Shown: positions 1 through 9,038 of the stretch, one piece after another | Layout of the letters: every line of letters starts with the position of its first letter | How positions within the stretch are numbered: the stretch's first letter is position 1 | The notes under the pieces: model-generated | The model's database searches: none | Seen by the model: only the letters and a program-made list of their open reading frames with translations | Told to the model about the DNA's origin: nothing | Assembly (NCBI GenBank): GCA_018821535.1 | Contig: JAHJLV010000034.1 | Location: forward strand, 42,881 to 106,880 | Origin: Pseudomonadota bacterium | GTDB taxonomy: Bacteria; Desulfobacterota; Desulfobacteria; Desulfobacterales; Desulfobacteraceae | Reading direction: 5' to 3' | DNA length: 64,000 nucleotides | Made by a program: the position numbers and the translations under genes

Positions 1-2
1 AT

Positions 3-476
3 GGTGGTGCCGGAGACAGTGATGGCGTTGCCAATGGAGTTATTGTTGACCCGTCAGGTCCTGGCGCATTCGTTTCAGGTCTCAGCTCAGCAGCCGGCAG
101 TGTCAGCGGCGACAGCGGTGGCGGCGGATGTTTTATAGCCACAGCAGCCTTTGGATCATATATGGAAAAACATGTTAAAATCCTTAGAGATTTCAGAGAT
201 TTCTACCTTCTCAAAACTCATCTGGGAACCCGGTTTGTACACACGTACTATAAATACTCTCCCCCGATTGCCGATTTCATCGCAGAACATGCTGTGCTGA
301 GAGGTCTTGTACGGGTGGGATTAACTCCGCTGATCATTTTCGGATACGCTGTTGTTCACATGTCTGCCTTTGAACAGATGATCCTTCTTCTGCTCACCGT
401 CGGCCTTACATTTGCCACATTCAAACTTGCAGGACACTATATCCGCAGGAGAAGAGCCCAGGCGCTTCCGGCCTGA
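3..476 (+). CDS. C-terminal part of a CFI-box sorting-signal surface protein (5' truncated by window)
   Basis: The frame is open from base 3 and ends in TGA at 474-476, so only the last 157 residues are visible. It starts with an Asp/Gly/Ser-rich stretch (GDSDGVANGV) like the end of thrombospondin-type or choice-of-anchor surface proteins. Next come a poly-Gly linker and CFIATAAFGSYMEKHVK, then FRD and a YYKYSPPIADFI stretch. That is the layout of the CFI-box C-terminal sorting domain. Two hydrophobic segments and a final RRRR basic tail follow, as expected for a membrane anchor. The ligand-binding or enzymatic N-terminus is outside the window, so the protein's function is unknown. Confidence 0.75.
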   Translation, partial: GGAGDSDGVANGVIVDPSGPGAFVSGLSSAAGSVSGDSGGGGCFIATAAFGSYMEKHVKILRDFRDFYLLKTHLGTRFVHTYYKYSPPIADFIAEHAVLRGLVRVGLTPLIIFGYAVVHMSAFEQMILLLLTVGLTFATFKLAGHYIRRRRAQALPA

Positions 477-486
477 TAAAGGAGAT

Positions 487-1176
487 CTAATCGGATGAGA
501 AATAGATATCCCCGTAAAAAGCCGTTACACTGTTCTGGGTATTATCTGTATCACTCATCAGGACAACGGCATCAATAAACCGGACCTGCTCTGAGAATGC
601 CAGATTAAAATCCTTCTGAATGTTTCTCTTCTCAACATACCAGACAGATGATTGCGCTTCAGATGAACGAAGCGCAATCATCACTGCATTTTTTTCTGCA
701 AAGGCATTCGGCCAGATATCCCCTTTAGATGAATGTTTTGCCCAGACATAATTCATCGCTTTAGTATTCCAGACAGCAAACCCGCCGGAAACCACAACAT
801 AAATTCTTGCTGCATAATCGTCTCCGGGTTTCAGTGTCTCATCAAAATCACCGGACAGTTTATTTTCAATGCGCCACTTCCAGTTTAAAAAAGGGGTTTT
901 ATCCAGATCCACCCGGATTTTTTTTATCAGTCCGGAAGCAGCGTTTTTACTCACGGCTTTTAACACGGGTTCATTCTCCAAAAAAGAAATTGAATACACT
1001 GTTTCTCCGACAAATTTTTTAGGCTCCCAGCCTTGCATTTTCCGGGCAAAAAATTCTGATACAGGCACCTTTTGAATATCTTCGGCATATAGTGAATGGC
1101 AGAAAACAAACCATAGGGCCATAACCAGAACAAAAACCGGTTTTCCTGAAATTATACAATATTTTATTTTCATCAT
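487..1176 (-). CDS. DUF3047 family exported protein
   Basis: The start at 1176 (MMKIKYC) is preferred over an upstream in-frame ATG at 1281 because it puts a signal peptide (hydrophobic FVLVMALWFVFCHSLYAED) at the N-terminus and lies just after an AAAAGGGA purine run. The mature part has the motifs I associate with DUF3047: a WKWRIENKL strand, GDDYAARIYVV, the NYVWAK segment and ALRS followed by WYVEKRNIQKDF. The domain's function is unknown; it is usually found in periplasmic proteins of Proteobacteria. The gene is convergent with the CFI-box gene (10 nt between stop codons) and divergent from the NifX-like gene. A longer N-terminus from 1281 cannot be fully excluded. Confidence 0.7.
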   Translation of the reverse strand: MMKIKYCIISGKPVFVLVMALWFVFCHSLYAEDIQKVPVSEFFARKMQGWEPKKFVGETVYSISFLENEPVLKAVSKNAASGLIKKIRVDLDKTPFLNWKWRIENKLSGDFDETLKPGDDYAARIYVVVSGGFAVWNTKAMNYVWAKHSSKGDIWPNAFAEKNAVMIALRSSEAQSSVWYVEKRNIQKDFNLAFSEQVRFIDAVVLMSDTDNTQNSVTAFYGDIYFSSD

Positions 1177-1295
1177 TTCCCTTTTTCTAAAAAAATCCAT
1201 CTTCAGCTTGCCTTCACCTATTTTCCTCTTATCTTTTAAAATAATTTTATGTATGATGGAACAAATATAATCAATGGTCATTATGGAGCAATATT

Positions 1296-1688
1296 ATGAA
1301 AATAGCATTCCCGGTCACTGAAAATAATGGATTGGACAGTTTGATTGATCCACATTTTGGAACAGCACCGAATTTTTTAATTGTGGATACCGACACCCTG
1401 GATTTTAAAATGCAGAAAAATCAGAAGTTATTAGAAGATGCGGTCAAATGCAAAACAAGCGTATTTGAAAAAAAAGAGAACATTGATGCTGTCATCACCA
1501 AATGCATGGGAGATGGTTCACAAAGAAGCCTTTCCAAAGAAAATATACAGATATTTCAGGCTCTAAAAGAAACTGTAAAGGAAAATCTGACCCTGTTAGA
1601 AAACAATGAACTTAAACCGTTTCATATCTTTGATATCTGCCAGAACAAAAAAAATAAAAAAGAAGACGGTTGCGGACATCACCACTGA
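1296..1688 (+). CDS. NifX/NafY-type dinitrogenase iron-molybdenum cofactor family protein
   Basis: This 130-residue protein has the fold signature of the NifX/NifB C-terminal family: MKIAFPVTEN at the start, DPHFGTAPNFLIVD, then a central region with a Cys (DAVITKCMGDGS). It ends in a His/Cys tail (CGHHH) that could bind a metal. No nitrogenase genes lie nearby. In anaerobes such proteins also occur near redox enzymes and are thought to carry or insert Fe-S or Fe-Mo clusters. The next gene downstream, 160 nt away, is the glutamate synthase amidotransferase, so a shared role in nitrogen metabolism is possible but not shown. Confidence 0.7.
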   Translation: MKIAFPVTENNGLDSLIDPHFGTAPNFLIVDTDTLDFKMQKNQKLLEDAVKCKTSVFEKKENIDAVITKCMGDGSQRSLSKENIQIFQALKETVKENLTLLENNELKPFHIFDICQNKKNKKEDGCGHHH

Positions 1689-1850
1689 TATACTTCTCCC
1701 TCAGGCCATCTTATCCAATAAATTCATTGACATAAACGTCCTTTTTAATTAAGCTGGAGTTTTGGAAAGTCAGCCCTGGCGGGGTGTTCCCAACAGGTAA
1801 AAGATATTTAAGCACTATGCCGTAGCAAATAAAAACAAGGAGAAATTACA

Positions 1851-2981
1851 ATGTGTCGCCTGTTTGCACTCACCAGCAAGGATCCGGTTTCCCCGATGCT
1901 GGCCATCAAAGCCCTTGATGTGATGAAAGAAGGACACGACGGATCGGGCGTGGGACTTTTGCTTCAAGGTCTGGGTGGCCCGCTTGAAGAGATGAAGGAT
2001 GCCCCGATTCTTTCCGGAATATTTACCGAAGAAGGAATCCGACGTCTGGATCTGTTTATGATGGAAAAAGGATTTCTGACCAAATATAAAATTACACTGA
2101 AGCTCCCGAAAGAGCCGGTAAAAGGCACGCCTAAAAGAGATATATACCTGATCCGGGCCTATGAACTGCCGGAAGGATGGGAAGATCTCAGCCAGGAGGA
2201 AATATCCCAGAGACTGATGATGATCCGGATTCAGATCCGCCTCATGGGAGAAGAAAAACAGGACATGATTGTTTTTTCATTCTGGCCGGATACCATCATG
2301 ATCAAGGAAATCGGTGACCCCATGACGCTTGGCACGTATCTGGATCTTGACCGGAAAGAACTGCATGCAAGAATCATCATGGCCCAGGGCAGACAGAACA
2401 CCAATTATGCCATCAATCTGTATGCCTGCCATCCGTTCTTCATCAGAGGGTTCTGCACCATGACCAATGGAGAAAACACAGCTTTTATTCCCATAAAAGA
2501 TTTTCTGTCAACCCGAAAATTTCCCGGATATATGGGATACCAGTCAGACTCTGAAGTGTTTGCCCATATCCTGCATTATGCCATGGCAGGCCTTGACCTT
2601 GGGATCGATGCCTACAAACATATTATTACCCCCTTGCAGGATGAAGCACTTTCCTCCCATCCGGATGCTGAATTTTTATCCCATTTGAAAAAGTCCTGCC
2701 GACCTTTAATTATTGACGGCCCCAATTGCGTCATCGGCACACTGCCGGATCATTCCATGTTTATGGCCCAGGACAGGAAAAAACTTCGTCCAGGTGTTGT
2801 TGGCGGGAAACCCGGCATGTTCGCCTTTTCCTCTGAAATATGCGGCCTTGATGCTGTCATCCCGGACCGTGATAAAACAAAAGATATACAACCCATGCAC
2901 ATTGATACAGCGATTGTCAGCCCTGACCGCCAGGAGGTAAAAATATGTCGTCAAACCGAAGCCTTGAACCTTCCGCTCTAA
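1851..2981 (+). CDS. Glutamate synthase, glutamine amidotransferase subunit (class II GATase)
   Basis: The protein starts MCRLFALTS, so Cys2 can serve as the N-terminal nucleophile of a class II (Ntn-type) glutamine amidotransferase after removal of Met1. HDGSGVG near residue 30 and CTMTNGENTAFIP near residue 200 fit the GltS amidotransferase domain. It should release ammonia from glutamine for the FMN subunit encoded by the next gene. At 376 residues it corresponds to the amidotransferase domain alone, as in the split archaeal-type enzyme, not the ~1500-residue bacterial GltB. The start follows an AAGGAG ribosome-binding site, and the 3' end overlaps the next gene by 37 nt, suggesting translational coupling. 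Confidence 0.85.
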   Translation: MCRLFALTSKDPVSPMLAIKALDVMKEGHDGSGVGLLLQGLGGPLEEMKDAPILSGIFTEEGIRRLDLFMMEKGFLTKYKITLKLPKEPVKGTPKRDIYLIRAYELPEGWEDLSQEEISQRLMMIRIQIRLMGEEKQDMIVFSFWPDTIMIKEIGDPMTLGTYLDLDRKELHARIIMAQGRQNTNYAINLYACHPFFIRGFCTMTNGENTAFIPIKDFLSTRKFPGYMGYQSDSEVFAHILHYAMAGLDLGIDAYKHIITPLQDEALSSHPDAEFLSHLKKSCRPLIIDGPNCVIGTLPDHSMFMAQDRKKLRPGVVGGKPGMFAFSSEICGLDAVIPDRDKTKDIQPMHIDTAIVSPDRQEVKICRQTEALNLPL

Positions 2982-4579
2982 GCCTGAACGATCTGCCCTG
3001 GCAGATCAGGTACAATAATGACAGGTGCACCCTGTGCGGCCAGTGTACTGCTGTCTGCCCTGTCAAGGCCATTGAACTGAAAGTATACAGAAAAAGAAAA
3101 ATTAAAACATCTGTTAAAAAAGATCAGCAACATACCAACCAGTATGATACCTTTTACGGTATTCAGCAGAAAACCCGGGTGGAAAATGCCTGTATCGGCT
3201 GTGCCATGTGCACCATGGTCTGCCCAAACGATGCCATAGCCCCGGTAAAAAACCCCGGACTTGACCGGCTCAAATTTCATATCAACCAGCAGGGTGTTCC
3301 CCGAAGACGCGGTGGCAGAAGGAATTCTTCAGAATCTGTTCTGGATCAGATCAAATTCACCCGAATTTCCATGCTGACAGATCCGGCGCTGGATGCCGGC
3401 CGCCATGAATTTGAAGTCAAAACGCTTTTAGGCAGAGTGCTTTCCCCTGAAGACAGCATGAAACAACTGAAAGAAAAAGGCTGGATGCCCCCTGTAAGAG
3501 AGATTTATCCCTTGATTATCGGCGGCATGTCTTTTGGCGCACTGTCCCCCACCATGTGGGAGGGGCTTCAGATGGGGGTTGCTTATCTAAATGAGGAGAT
3601 GGGAATGCCGGTAAGAATGTGTACCGGAGAAGGCGGATGCCCCCCCAGACTGCTTCGTTCAAAATTTCTAAAATATGTGATTCTCCAGATCGCTTCAGGA
3701 TATTTTGGATGGGATGAAATCATTCATGCCATTCCCCATATGAAAGAAGATCCCTGCGCCATTGAAATTAAATACGGCCAGGGTGCAAAACCCGGAGACG
3801 GCGGCCTTTTGATGTGGCACAAGGTCAACAAGCTGATTTCAGCCATCCGTGGTGTTCCCCAAGGGATCAGCCTGCCAAGCCCGCCCACGCACCAGACCCA
3901 GTATTCCATTGAAGAGTCTGTGGCAAAAATGATTTTATCCATGTCCATGGCATGGGGGTTCAGGGTTCCGGTATACCCGAAAATCTCTGCATCCTCCACC
4001 TCTCTTGCTGTACTGAACAACCTGACCCGGAATGAATTTGCAGGCGGTCTTGCCATTGACGGTGAAGACGGCGGAACAGGTGCTGCATATACAGTTTCCA
4101 TGGATCATATGGGACATCCCATTGCATCCTGTATCCGGGATAATTATCTGAACCTGGCCAGAATCGGAAAACAAAATGAAATTCCAATATTTGCCGGCGG
4201 CGGTATTGGCAAGAACGGAAACCTTGCAGCAAATGCAGCCGCGCTGATCATGCTGGGTGCCAGCGGTGTCCAGACAGGTAAATATGTCATGCAGGCTGCC
4301 GCAGGCTGTGTCGGCACAGAAGAAGACCGCTGCAATGTCTGTAACGTGGGAATCTGCCCCAAAGGCATCACATCCCAGGATCCCCGGCTTTACAGACGTC
4401 TTGACCCGGAAGATGTGGCCCGGAGAATTGTGGATCTGTATCTTTCCTTTGACACGGAACTTAAAAAGATCATGGCCCCGCTGGGACGATCAACATCCCT
4501 GCCCATCGGTATGTCAGACGCCCTTGGAATTTCCGACAAAGCTGCAGCAGAACGCCTCAGTATAAAATATGTGGTTTAA
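2945..4579 (+). CDS. Ferredoxin-fused FMN glutamate synthase (central/synthase subunit)
   Basis: The N-terminal ~120 residues carry two [4Fe-4S] motifs, CTLCGQCTAVCP and CIGCAMCTMVCP. The FMN-binding GOGAT barrel follows, with GGMSFGALSPT, IEIKYGQGAKPGDGG, DGEDGGTGAA and GGGIGKNG. A late Cys cluster (CNVCNVGICPKG) matches the position of the [3Fe-4S] site. The expected reaction is reductive transfer of ammonia to 2-oxoglutarate, giving glutamate. The gene overlaps the amidotransferase gene and has a strong AGGAGG just before its ATG. The 14-nt gap to the next gene supports a three-subunit complex. The exact electron donor (ferredoxin or NADPH through the third subunit) cannot be read from sequence. 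Confidence 0.88.
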   Translation: MSSNRSLEPSALSLNDLPWQIRYNNDRCTLCGQCTAVCPVKAIELKVYRKRKIKTSVKKDQQHTNQYDTFYGIQQKTRVENACIGCAMCTMVCPNDAIAPVKNPGLDRLKFHINQQGVPRRRGGRRNSSESVLDQIKFTRISMLTDPALDAGRHEFEVKTLLGRVLSPEDSMKQLKEKGWMPPVREIYPLIIGGMSFGALSPTMWEGLQMGVAYLNEEMGMPVRMCTGEGGCPPRLLRSKFLKYVILQIASGYFGWDEIIHAIPHMKEDPCAIEIKYGQGAKPGDGGLLMWHKVNKLISAIRGVPQGISLPSPPTHQTQYSIEESVAKMILSMSMAWGFRVPVYPKISASSTSLAVLNNLTRNEFAGGLAIDGEDGGTGAAYTVSMDHMGHPIASCIRDNYLNLARIGKQNEIPIFAGGGIGKNGNLAANAAALIMLGASGVQTGKYVMQAAAGCVGTEEDRCNVCNVGICPKGITSQDPRLYRRLDPEDVARRIVDLYLSFDTELKKIMAPLGRSTSLPIGMSDALGISDKAAAERLSIKYVV

Positions 4580-4592
4580 GAGGGTATGAACA

Positions 4593-6935
4593 ATGAAAAA
4601 ACAGACAAATAAAGATACATTTATTAAAATATCCGGCCAGAAAGATGAAAAAAGAATTCCTTCCAGGGTGCTGGAGGAGACCATTCATCAGCATATAAAG
4701 GCCGGTCACAGAAACCTTGAAATTGAAGCCCTGGGACAGCACGGTATTGGCGGAAGACTCTGGGATGCCGGAGAAGAAACCGTCCACATCAGAATCACCG
4801 GGCACTCAGGACAACGAACCGGCTCTCTTGGGTGTGAAAACACAAGAGTTGAAATCATGGGACCGGCCTCCGATGATATCGGCTGGCTGAACGCCGGTGC
4901 TGAAATTATTGTCCATGGCCATGCATCCAACGGTGCCATGAACGGTGCGGCCCAGGGAAAAGTCTATGTTGCAGGTTCCATTGGTGCCCGGGGCATGACC
5001 ATGACCAAAAGAAACCCCCGGTTTGAGCCCCCTGAATTGTGGGTGCTGGGAGCGGCGGGTGACTATTTCGGTGAATTCATGGCAGGCGGAATTGCTGTCC
5101 TCTGCGGATATAAGATCAACCCCCAGACACCGGTTTTAGGATACAGGCCCCTTGTGGGAATGGTTGGCGGAAAAATCTTTGTTCGGGGCACTGTTGATGA
5201 TTTTTCAGAAAAAGACGCAAAAATTTCTCCTGTAACAGATCTGGAATGGAACTGGCTTTTGAGCAACCTGACAATTTTTCTTGAAAAAATCAACAAAAGC
5301 CATTTACTGGATACACTTTCCAATCGTTCCGAATGGACCCTTATCGCTGCAAAAACCCCCCAGGAAAAATCAAGCGGGCCGGATCAAACCAGCATGTCCT
5401 GGTTCAGAAATAATGTCTGGGATAAAGAGCTTGGACGCGGCGGGTTGATCGGGGACCTGCAGGAAACTGAAAAAGGCACCATCCCTTTGATTACCAAAGG
5501 ACAACTCAGGCGATATGTCCCTGTCTGGGAACAGGGCAAATACATGGCCCCCTGCCAGGCAGCCTGTCCCACCGGAATCCCGGTCCAGGAAAGATGGAAT
5601 ATGGTTCGCCAGGACAATATTGATGAGGCCATCAGCATGGGTCTGGAATATACCCCTTTCCCTGCAACCGTATGCGGATATCTGTGTCCAAGCCCCTGTA
5701 TGGCATCCTGTACCCGGAATCTGAACTATATGACACCTATCGATATCCGGCTTTTAGGCAAGGCTGCCCAGAATATCACCCTGCCGAAACCCAAAAAGAA
5801 GACCGACAAGAAAATTGCCATTATCGGCTCAGGCCCTGGCGGCATTTCATCTGCATGGCACTTGACACTCAAAGGCCATAACGCCACCCTGTTTGATACC
5901 GGAGATACCCTTGGCGGAAAAATTTCTTCTGTTATTCCAAGTTCCCGGGTGCCCAGAGAAACCCTTGAAGCAGAACTTGCCCGGGTAAAAGAAATGGTCG
6001 GGGATATCAAGTTCAATCAGACAATTGATAAGAAATCTTTTGCAAAAATTAAAAAAGACTATGATTTTACCATTATTGCGGCAGGTGCGAAAAAACCCAG
6101 AACCCTGCCTGTGCAGGGGATTGAAAAAGCGGTCTTTGCCAATGATTTTCTGGAAGAAGCCAAAAAAAACAAGGCCAATCCCGGTAAAAAAGTGGTTATC
6201 ATCGGTGCCGGAAATGTAGGCTGCGATGTGGCAACAGAAGCCCATAGAATGGGTGCCACCGACATCACCATGATTGATGTGCAGAAACCTGCAGCTTTCG
6301 GAAAAGAAAAAGAAGATGCCCAGGCTGCCGGTGCCACATTCAGATGGCCCTGTTTTACCCAGAAAATTACGGATAAAGGGGTCGTTCTAAGGGATGGAGA
6401 ACTTCTCAAGGCCGATACTGTCGTGATTGCCATAGGTGATGCGCCTGATCTCGGGTTTCTGGATGACAGCATTGAAGTCAATAACGGATTTATAAAAACA
6501 AATTCCTTTAACCAGACATCTGACCCGAAAGTATTTGCCATTGGAGATATTGTCGCCATCGGCCTGATTACCGATGCCATTGGCGCCGGGAAAAATGCAG
6601 CAGAAGTGATCGATATGATCATTGAGGGCAAAACCCCGGATCGTGGCAGGCTCCTGCCTCAAATCAACAAGCAGCGGGTTCATCTGGAATATTATAACCC
6701 CAGGGAAGTCGCAGAAGATATCTCCACCTGCGGAGCCGACTGTGCGTCCTGCGGCAGATGCCGCGACTGCGGCATTTGTGTTGCTGTATGTCCGGAAGCT
6801 GCAATCCAGCGTTCAAAAACAGCTGACGGCGGTTTTGAATATATCGTTGACCCGGATTTATGTATCGGATGCGGGTTCTGCAAAGGTGCCTGCCCATGCG
6901 GCATCTGGGATTTGATTCCCAATCCCGCTGTATAG
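4593..6935 (+). CDS. GXGXG domain fused to GltD-like FAD/NAD(P) oxidoreductase with C-terminal ferredoxin
   Basis: Three modules are visible. Residues ~1-250 form the GltB-type GXGXG beta-helix (repeated N-G-A-M-N-G-A and G-x-R-G runs). Residues ~320-400 are the Cys-rich GltD N-terminal domain (CQAACPTGIPVQ, CGYLCPSPCMASC). From ~405 there are two dinucleotide folds: FAD at IIGSGPGGISSAW and NAD(P)H at IIGAGNVGCDVA. The last ~70 residues hold further [4Fe-4S] motifs (CGRCRDCGICVAVCP, CIGCGFCKGACP). The protein therefore combines the structural domain with the reductase that feeds electrons to the synthase subunit. It is the last gene of the operon, closed by the hairpin at 6954-6989. This fusion differs from the usual separate GltD. 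Confidence 0.85.
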   Translation: MKKQTNKDTFIKISGQKDEKRIPSRVLEETIHQHIKAGHRNLEIEALGQHGIGGRLWDAGEETVHIRITGHSGQRTGSLGCENTRVEIMGPASDDIGWLNAGAEIIVHGHASNGAMNGAAQGKVYVAGSIGARGMTMTKRNPRFEPPELWVLGAAGDYFGEFMAGGIAVLCGYKINPQTPVLGYRPLVGMVGGKIFVRGTVDDFSEKDAKISPVTDLEWNWLLSNLTIFLEKINKSHLLDTLSNRSEWTLIAAKTPQEKSSGPDQTSMSWFRNNVWDKELGRGGLIGDLQETEKGTIPLITKGQLRRYVPVWEQGKYMAPCQAACPTGIPVQERWNMVRQDNIDEAISMGLEYTPFPATVCGYLCPSPCMASCTRNLNYMTPIDIRLLGKAAQNITLPKPKKKTDKKIAIIGSGPGGISSAWHLTLKGHNATLFDTGDTLGGKISSVIPSSRVPRETLEAELARVKEMVGDIKFNQTIDKKSFAKIKKDYDFTIIAAGAKKPRTLPVQGIEKAVFANDFLEEAKKNKANPGKKVVIIGAGNVGCDVATEAHRMGATDITMIDVQKPAAFGKEKEDAQAAGATFRWPCFTQKITDKGVVLRDGELLKADTVVIAIGDAPDLGFLDDSIEVNNGFIKTNSFNQTSDPKVFAIGDIVAIGLITDAIGAGKNAAEVIDMIIEGKTPDRGRLLPQINKQRVHLEYYNPREVAEDISTCGADCASCGRCRDCGICVAVCPEAAIQRSKTADGGFEYIVDPDLCIGCGFCKGACPCGIWDLIPNPAV

Positions 6936-6953
6936 TTTTATAGACATCGAATG

Positions 6954-6989
6954 CACAAGGCCTCCTGAAAACATCCGGGAGGCCTTGTG
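6954..6989 (+). terminator. Rho-independent terminator of the glutamate synthase operon
   Basis: A perfect 12-bp inverted repeat (CACAAGGCCTCC / GGAGGCCTTGTG) encloses a 12-nt loop, 18 nt after the stop codon at 6935, and is followed by a modest T-rich run (ATTATTTT). Confidence 0.8.
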
Positions 6990-7047
6990 ATTATTTTGGG
7001 CTTCATTAAACTTTAGGTACAAATTCCCCTTTTATTTATGCCCACAA

Positions 7048-7143
7048 GGACAACACAGCATACGAATCAACAACCAGTATCGCATCTGTTTTGAATGGGA
7101 AGATGCTGGTCCAAAAAATGTTGAAATCGTTGATTATCATTAA
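7048..7143 (+). pseudogene. 3' fragment of a HigB/RelE-type toxin gene
   Basis: In frame 1 from 7048 the sequence encodes GQHSIRINNQYRICFEWED followed by AGPKNVEIVDYH and TAA at 7141-7143. This is the conserved C-terminus of HigB (host inhibition of growth) toxins. No start codon or upstream toxin sequence is present: the frame runs back only into unrelated bases next to the glutamate synthase terminator. The first two-thirds of the gene are therefore missing. The stop codon merges with the ribosome-binding site (TAAGGAG) of the antitoxin gene, the normal higBA layout. Confidence 0.75.
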
Positions 7144-7153
7144 GGAGTATATT

Positions 7154-7441
7154 ATGTCACACAAATCGATACACCCTGGCGAGATATTATTCGATGAACT
7201 AACGGAATTAGGGATTTCATCTGCTGAATTAGCCAGACAGATTAAAGTCCCCGCAAACAGGATTTCTCAAATAATTACCGGGAGAAGGTCAATCTCTGCT
7301 GATACGGCATTGCGGCTCGGCAAATGGTTTGGAACCGGACCTAAATTGTGGCTAAACCTGCAACAAGCCTATGATTTAGATGTTGCCAAACTCGCAATCG
7401 GTTCAAATCTTGAAACAATTCATCCATATGAAGCTGCATAG
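7154..7441 (+). CDS. higA: HigA-family antitoxin (XRE-type HTH), orphan
   Basis: The start at 7154 (MSHKSIHPGEIL) follows TAAGGAGTATATT and gives the standard ~95-residue HigA. A longer in-frame start at 7091 lies inside the toxin remnant and is rejected. HPGEILFDELTELGISSAELA leads into a helix-turn-helix (VPANRISQIITGRRSISADTALRL), and W-F-G-T-G-P-K-L-W-L-N-L-Q is the family hallmark. HigA normally neutralises HigB and represses the operon. Here the toxin gene is truncated, so the protein is either a relic or acts only as a DNA-binding repressor or anti-addiction factor. Confidence 0.85.
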   Translation: MSHKSIHPGEILFDELTELGISSAELARQIKVPANRISQIITGRRSISADTALRLGKWFGTGPKLWLNLQQAYDLDVAKLAIGSNLETIHPYEAA

Positions 7442-7485
7442 AAAGGCTTACAGAAGTTGTGCCAAATCTGTAATAGAATCCGATT

Positions 7486-8217
7486 TTACCAGAATCCCCA
7501 GTTCCCGCTGAAATACACATAAATCCCCAGTGCCAGGTTTGTGATTCCATGGGCAACCATGCAGGACAAAAGATCTTTTCTCATGATCCATAATATTGAC
7601 ATCAGCACAGAATACGCCACTGATGCCGGCCATTCAGACGGCAGATGCCCTGCAGTAAACGCAAGGGTTGAAATAACAATGGCCATGACGCTCCAGGCCC
7701 CGGGAGGCACATCTGCAATCGTATCATGATCCAGCATCTGGCCAAGAGGAGAGGAAATCTGCGTATTTTTCCGGTTCTGATCCCACTGCAGCGCAGCCCG
7801 CAGCACATATCCCCGGATAAATACTTCTTCAAAAACCGGAACAATTAAACTGGCAGCGATAAGCCGGAGGATAAAAGCTGAAAAATCCCAGGGTTCACCT
7901 GCAATATCAATAAACGGTGCCAGCAAAACACACCAGATCGCAAGCCCTGCAAGTCCGAAAATTATTCCCCAGACAATAGAGCCCGTTATTTTTTCAGGTC
8001 CGGTAAACGGCACATACCATTTCCATGCCCAGTATAAAAGCCCCGGCACAATACATATTTCCAGAATATAAATTATCTGGCTCGAAAGCCTGTCGCCACC
8101 TAAAGATACAATGGCAACATACGCCAGATAGGGAATGGCGTAAGGTAGAAGCAGATCTCGATTGGTCAGTTTGTTTTTTTGTTTTTCAACACGGTTTTCA
8201 GGCATAGTCACCCTCAT
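7486..8217 (-). CDS. CPBP/CAAX-type intramembrane metalloprotease, exosortase-associated-like subgroup
   Basis: This 243-residue protein has about six or seven hydrophobic segments. The CPBP motif EEVFIRGYVLR (EExxxR, near residue 135) is followed by later His motifs (FTAGHLPSEWPA and MVAHGITNLALG) that make up the proposed metal site. The C-terminal pattern NLALGIYVYFSGNWGFW resembles the CAAX-protease-related proteins found in PEP-CTERM/exosortase genomes. It should act in the inner membrane on an unknown substrate. No exosortase gene is in the window. The neighbouring genes (higA, cyclophilin) give no functional hint. Confidence 0.75.
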   Translation of the reverse strand: MRVTMPENRVEKQKNKLTNRDLLLPYAIPYLAYVAIVSLGGDRLSSQIIYILEICIVPGLLYWAWKWYVPFTGPEKITGSIVWGIIFGLAGLAIWCVLLAPFIDIAGEPWDFSAFILRLIAASLIVPVFEEVFIRGYVLRAALQWDQNRKNTQISSPLGQMLDHDTIADVPPGAWSVMAIVISTLAFTAGHLPSEWPASVAYSVLMSILWIMRKDLLSCMVAHGITNLALGIYVYFSGNWGFW

Positions 8218-8348
8218 TATCTTTTAAAAAAGAACCGCATAATTCTTAGCAAAAAAACATCCGGAAGAACAGGATATTCTGCATCTGTGATCATTCAAAC
8301 AAAAAGCTGACATTTATATATAAACATATAAATCTGTCGGGTTTATAT

Positions 8349-8376
8349 TTGACATTTTAATTTAAACGATTAGATT
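8349..8376 (+). promoter_or_regulatory. Candidate sigma70-type promoter for the cyclophilin gene
   Basis: TTGACA at 8349-8354 and TAGATT at 8371-8376 are separated by 16 nt, 40 nt before the start codon. The surroundings are strongly AT-rich. Read by eye only. Confidence 0.45.
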
Positions 8377-8416
8377 CCCTGATATTTAATTTTTTAATCA
8401 AAAAAAGGAGAACACT

Positions 8417-8944
8417 ATGCCGGACTTAACTGCCATTATGAAAACAAGCAAGGGAACCATTAATATAAAACTGTTTGCTGATCAGACGCCGCTTACCTGC
8501 GGCAATTTTGCGAACCTTGCAAAAAGAGAATACTATAACGGATTAAAATTTCACCGGGTTATTTCCGATTTCATGATTCAGGGCGGGTGCCCTTATGGCA
8601 ATGGAATGGGCGGACCCGGGTATGAATTTAAGGATGAATTCAAAAAAGACTTGAGGCATGACAAGCCCGGTATCCTCTCCATGGCCAATGCCGGTCCCGG
8701 AACAAACGGCAGTCAGTTTTTCATCACCCATGGCCCGACCCCTCATCTGGACGGAATGCACACTGTTTTCGGGGTGGTTGAAAGTGAGGAAGACCAGAAA
8801 GTTGTAGACAGTATTGTCCAGGGAGATACCATAGAAAGCATTACCATTAAGGGCAATACCGGATCATTATTTAAAAAAGTCAAAGATGATATCGACAAAT
8901 GGAACAAAGTGATCAATAAACAATTTCCAAAACTTCCCAAATAA
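8417..8944 (+). CDS. Cyclophilin-type peptidyl-prolyl cis-trans isomerase
   Basis: The 175-residue protein has the cyclophilin core: [20 protein letters not shown] with the catalytic Arg of [31 protein letters not shown] and LDGMHTVFG. There is no signal peptide, so it probably acts in the cytoplasm as a proline isomerase/foldase. A strong AAAGGAG precedes the ATG, with a promoter candidate just upstream. The gene is monocistronic and ends at a bidirectional hairpin shared with the convergent gene. Confidence 0.92.
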   Translation: MPDLTAIMKTSKGTINIKLFADQTPLTCGNFANLAKREYYNGLKFHRVISDFMIQGGCPYGNGMGGPGYEFKDEFKKDLRHDKPGILSMANAGPGTNGSQFFITHGPTPHLDGMHTVFGVVESEEDQKVVDSIVQGDTIESITIKGNTGSLFKKVKDDIDKWNKVINKQFPKLPK

Positions 8945-8977
8945 ACCATTTAACATCTGCAGGTTTTTAACAGTAAA

Positions 8978-9010
8978 ACGGCCGGAATTATACTCTTTAA
9001 TTCCGGCCGT
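8978..9010. terminator. Bidirectional intrinsic terminator
   Basis: A 13-bp perfect inverted repeat (ACGGCCGGAATTA / TAATTCCGGCCGT) with a 7-nt loop lies between two convergent genes. An A run precedes it on one side (AAAA), serving the minus strand, and weak T runs follow on the other. Confidence 0.75.
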
Positions 9011-9038
9011 TCAGTTTGTGATTTTTGCTGATCAGATG

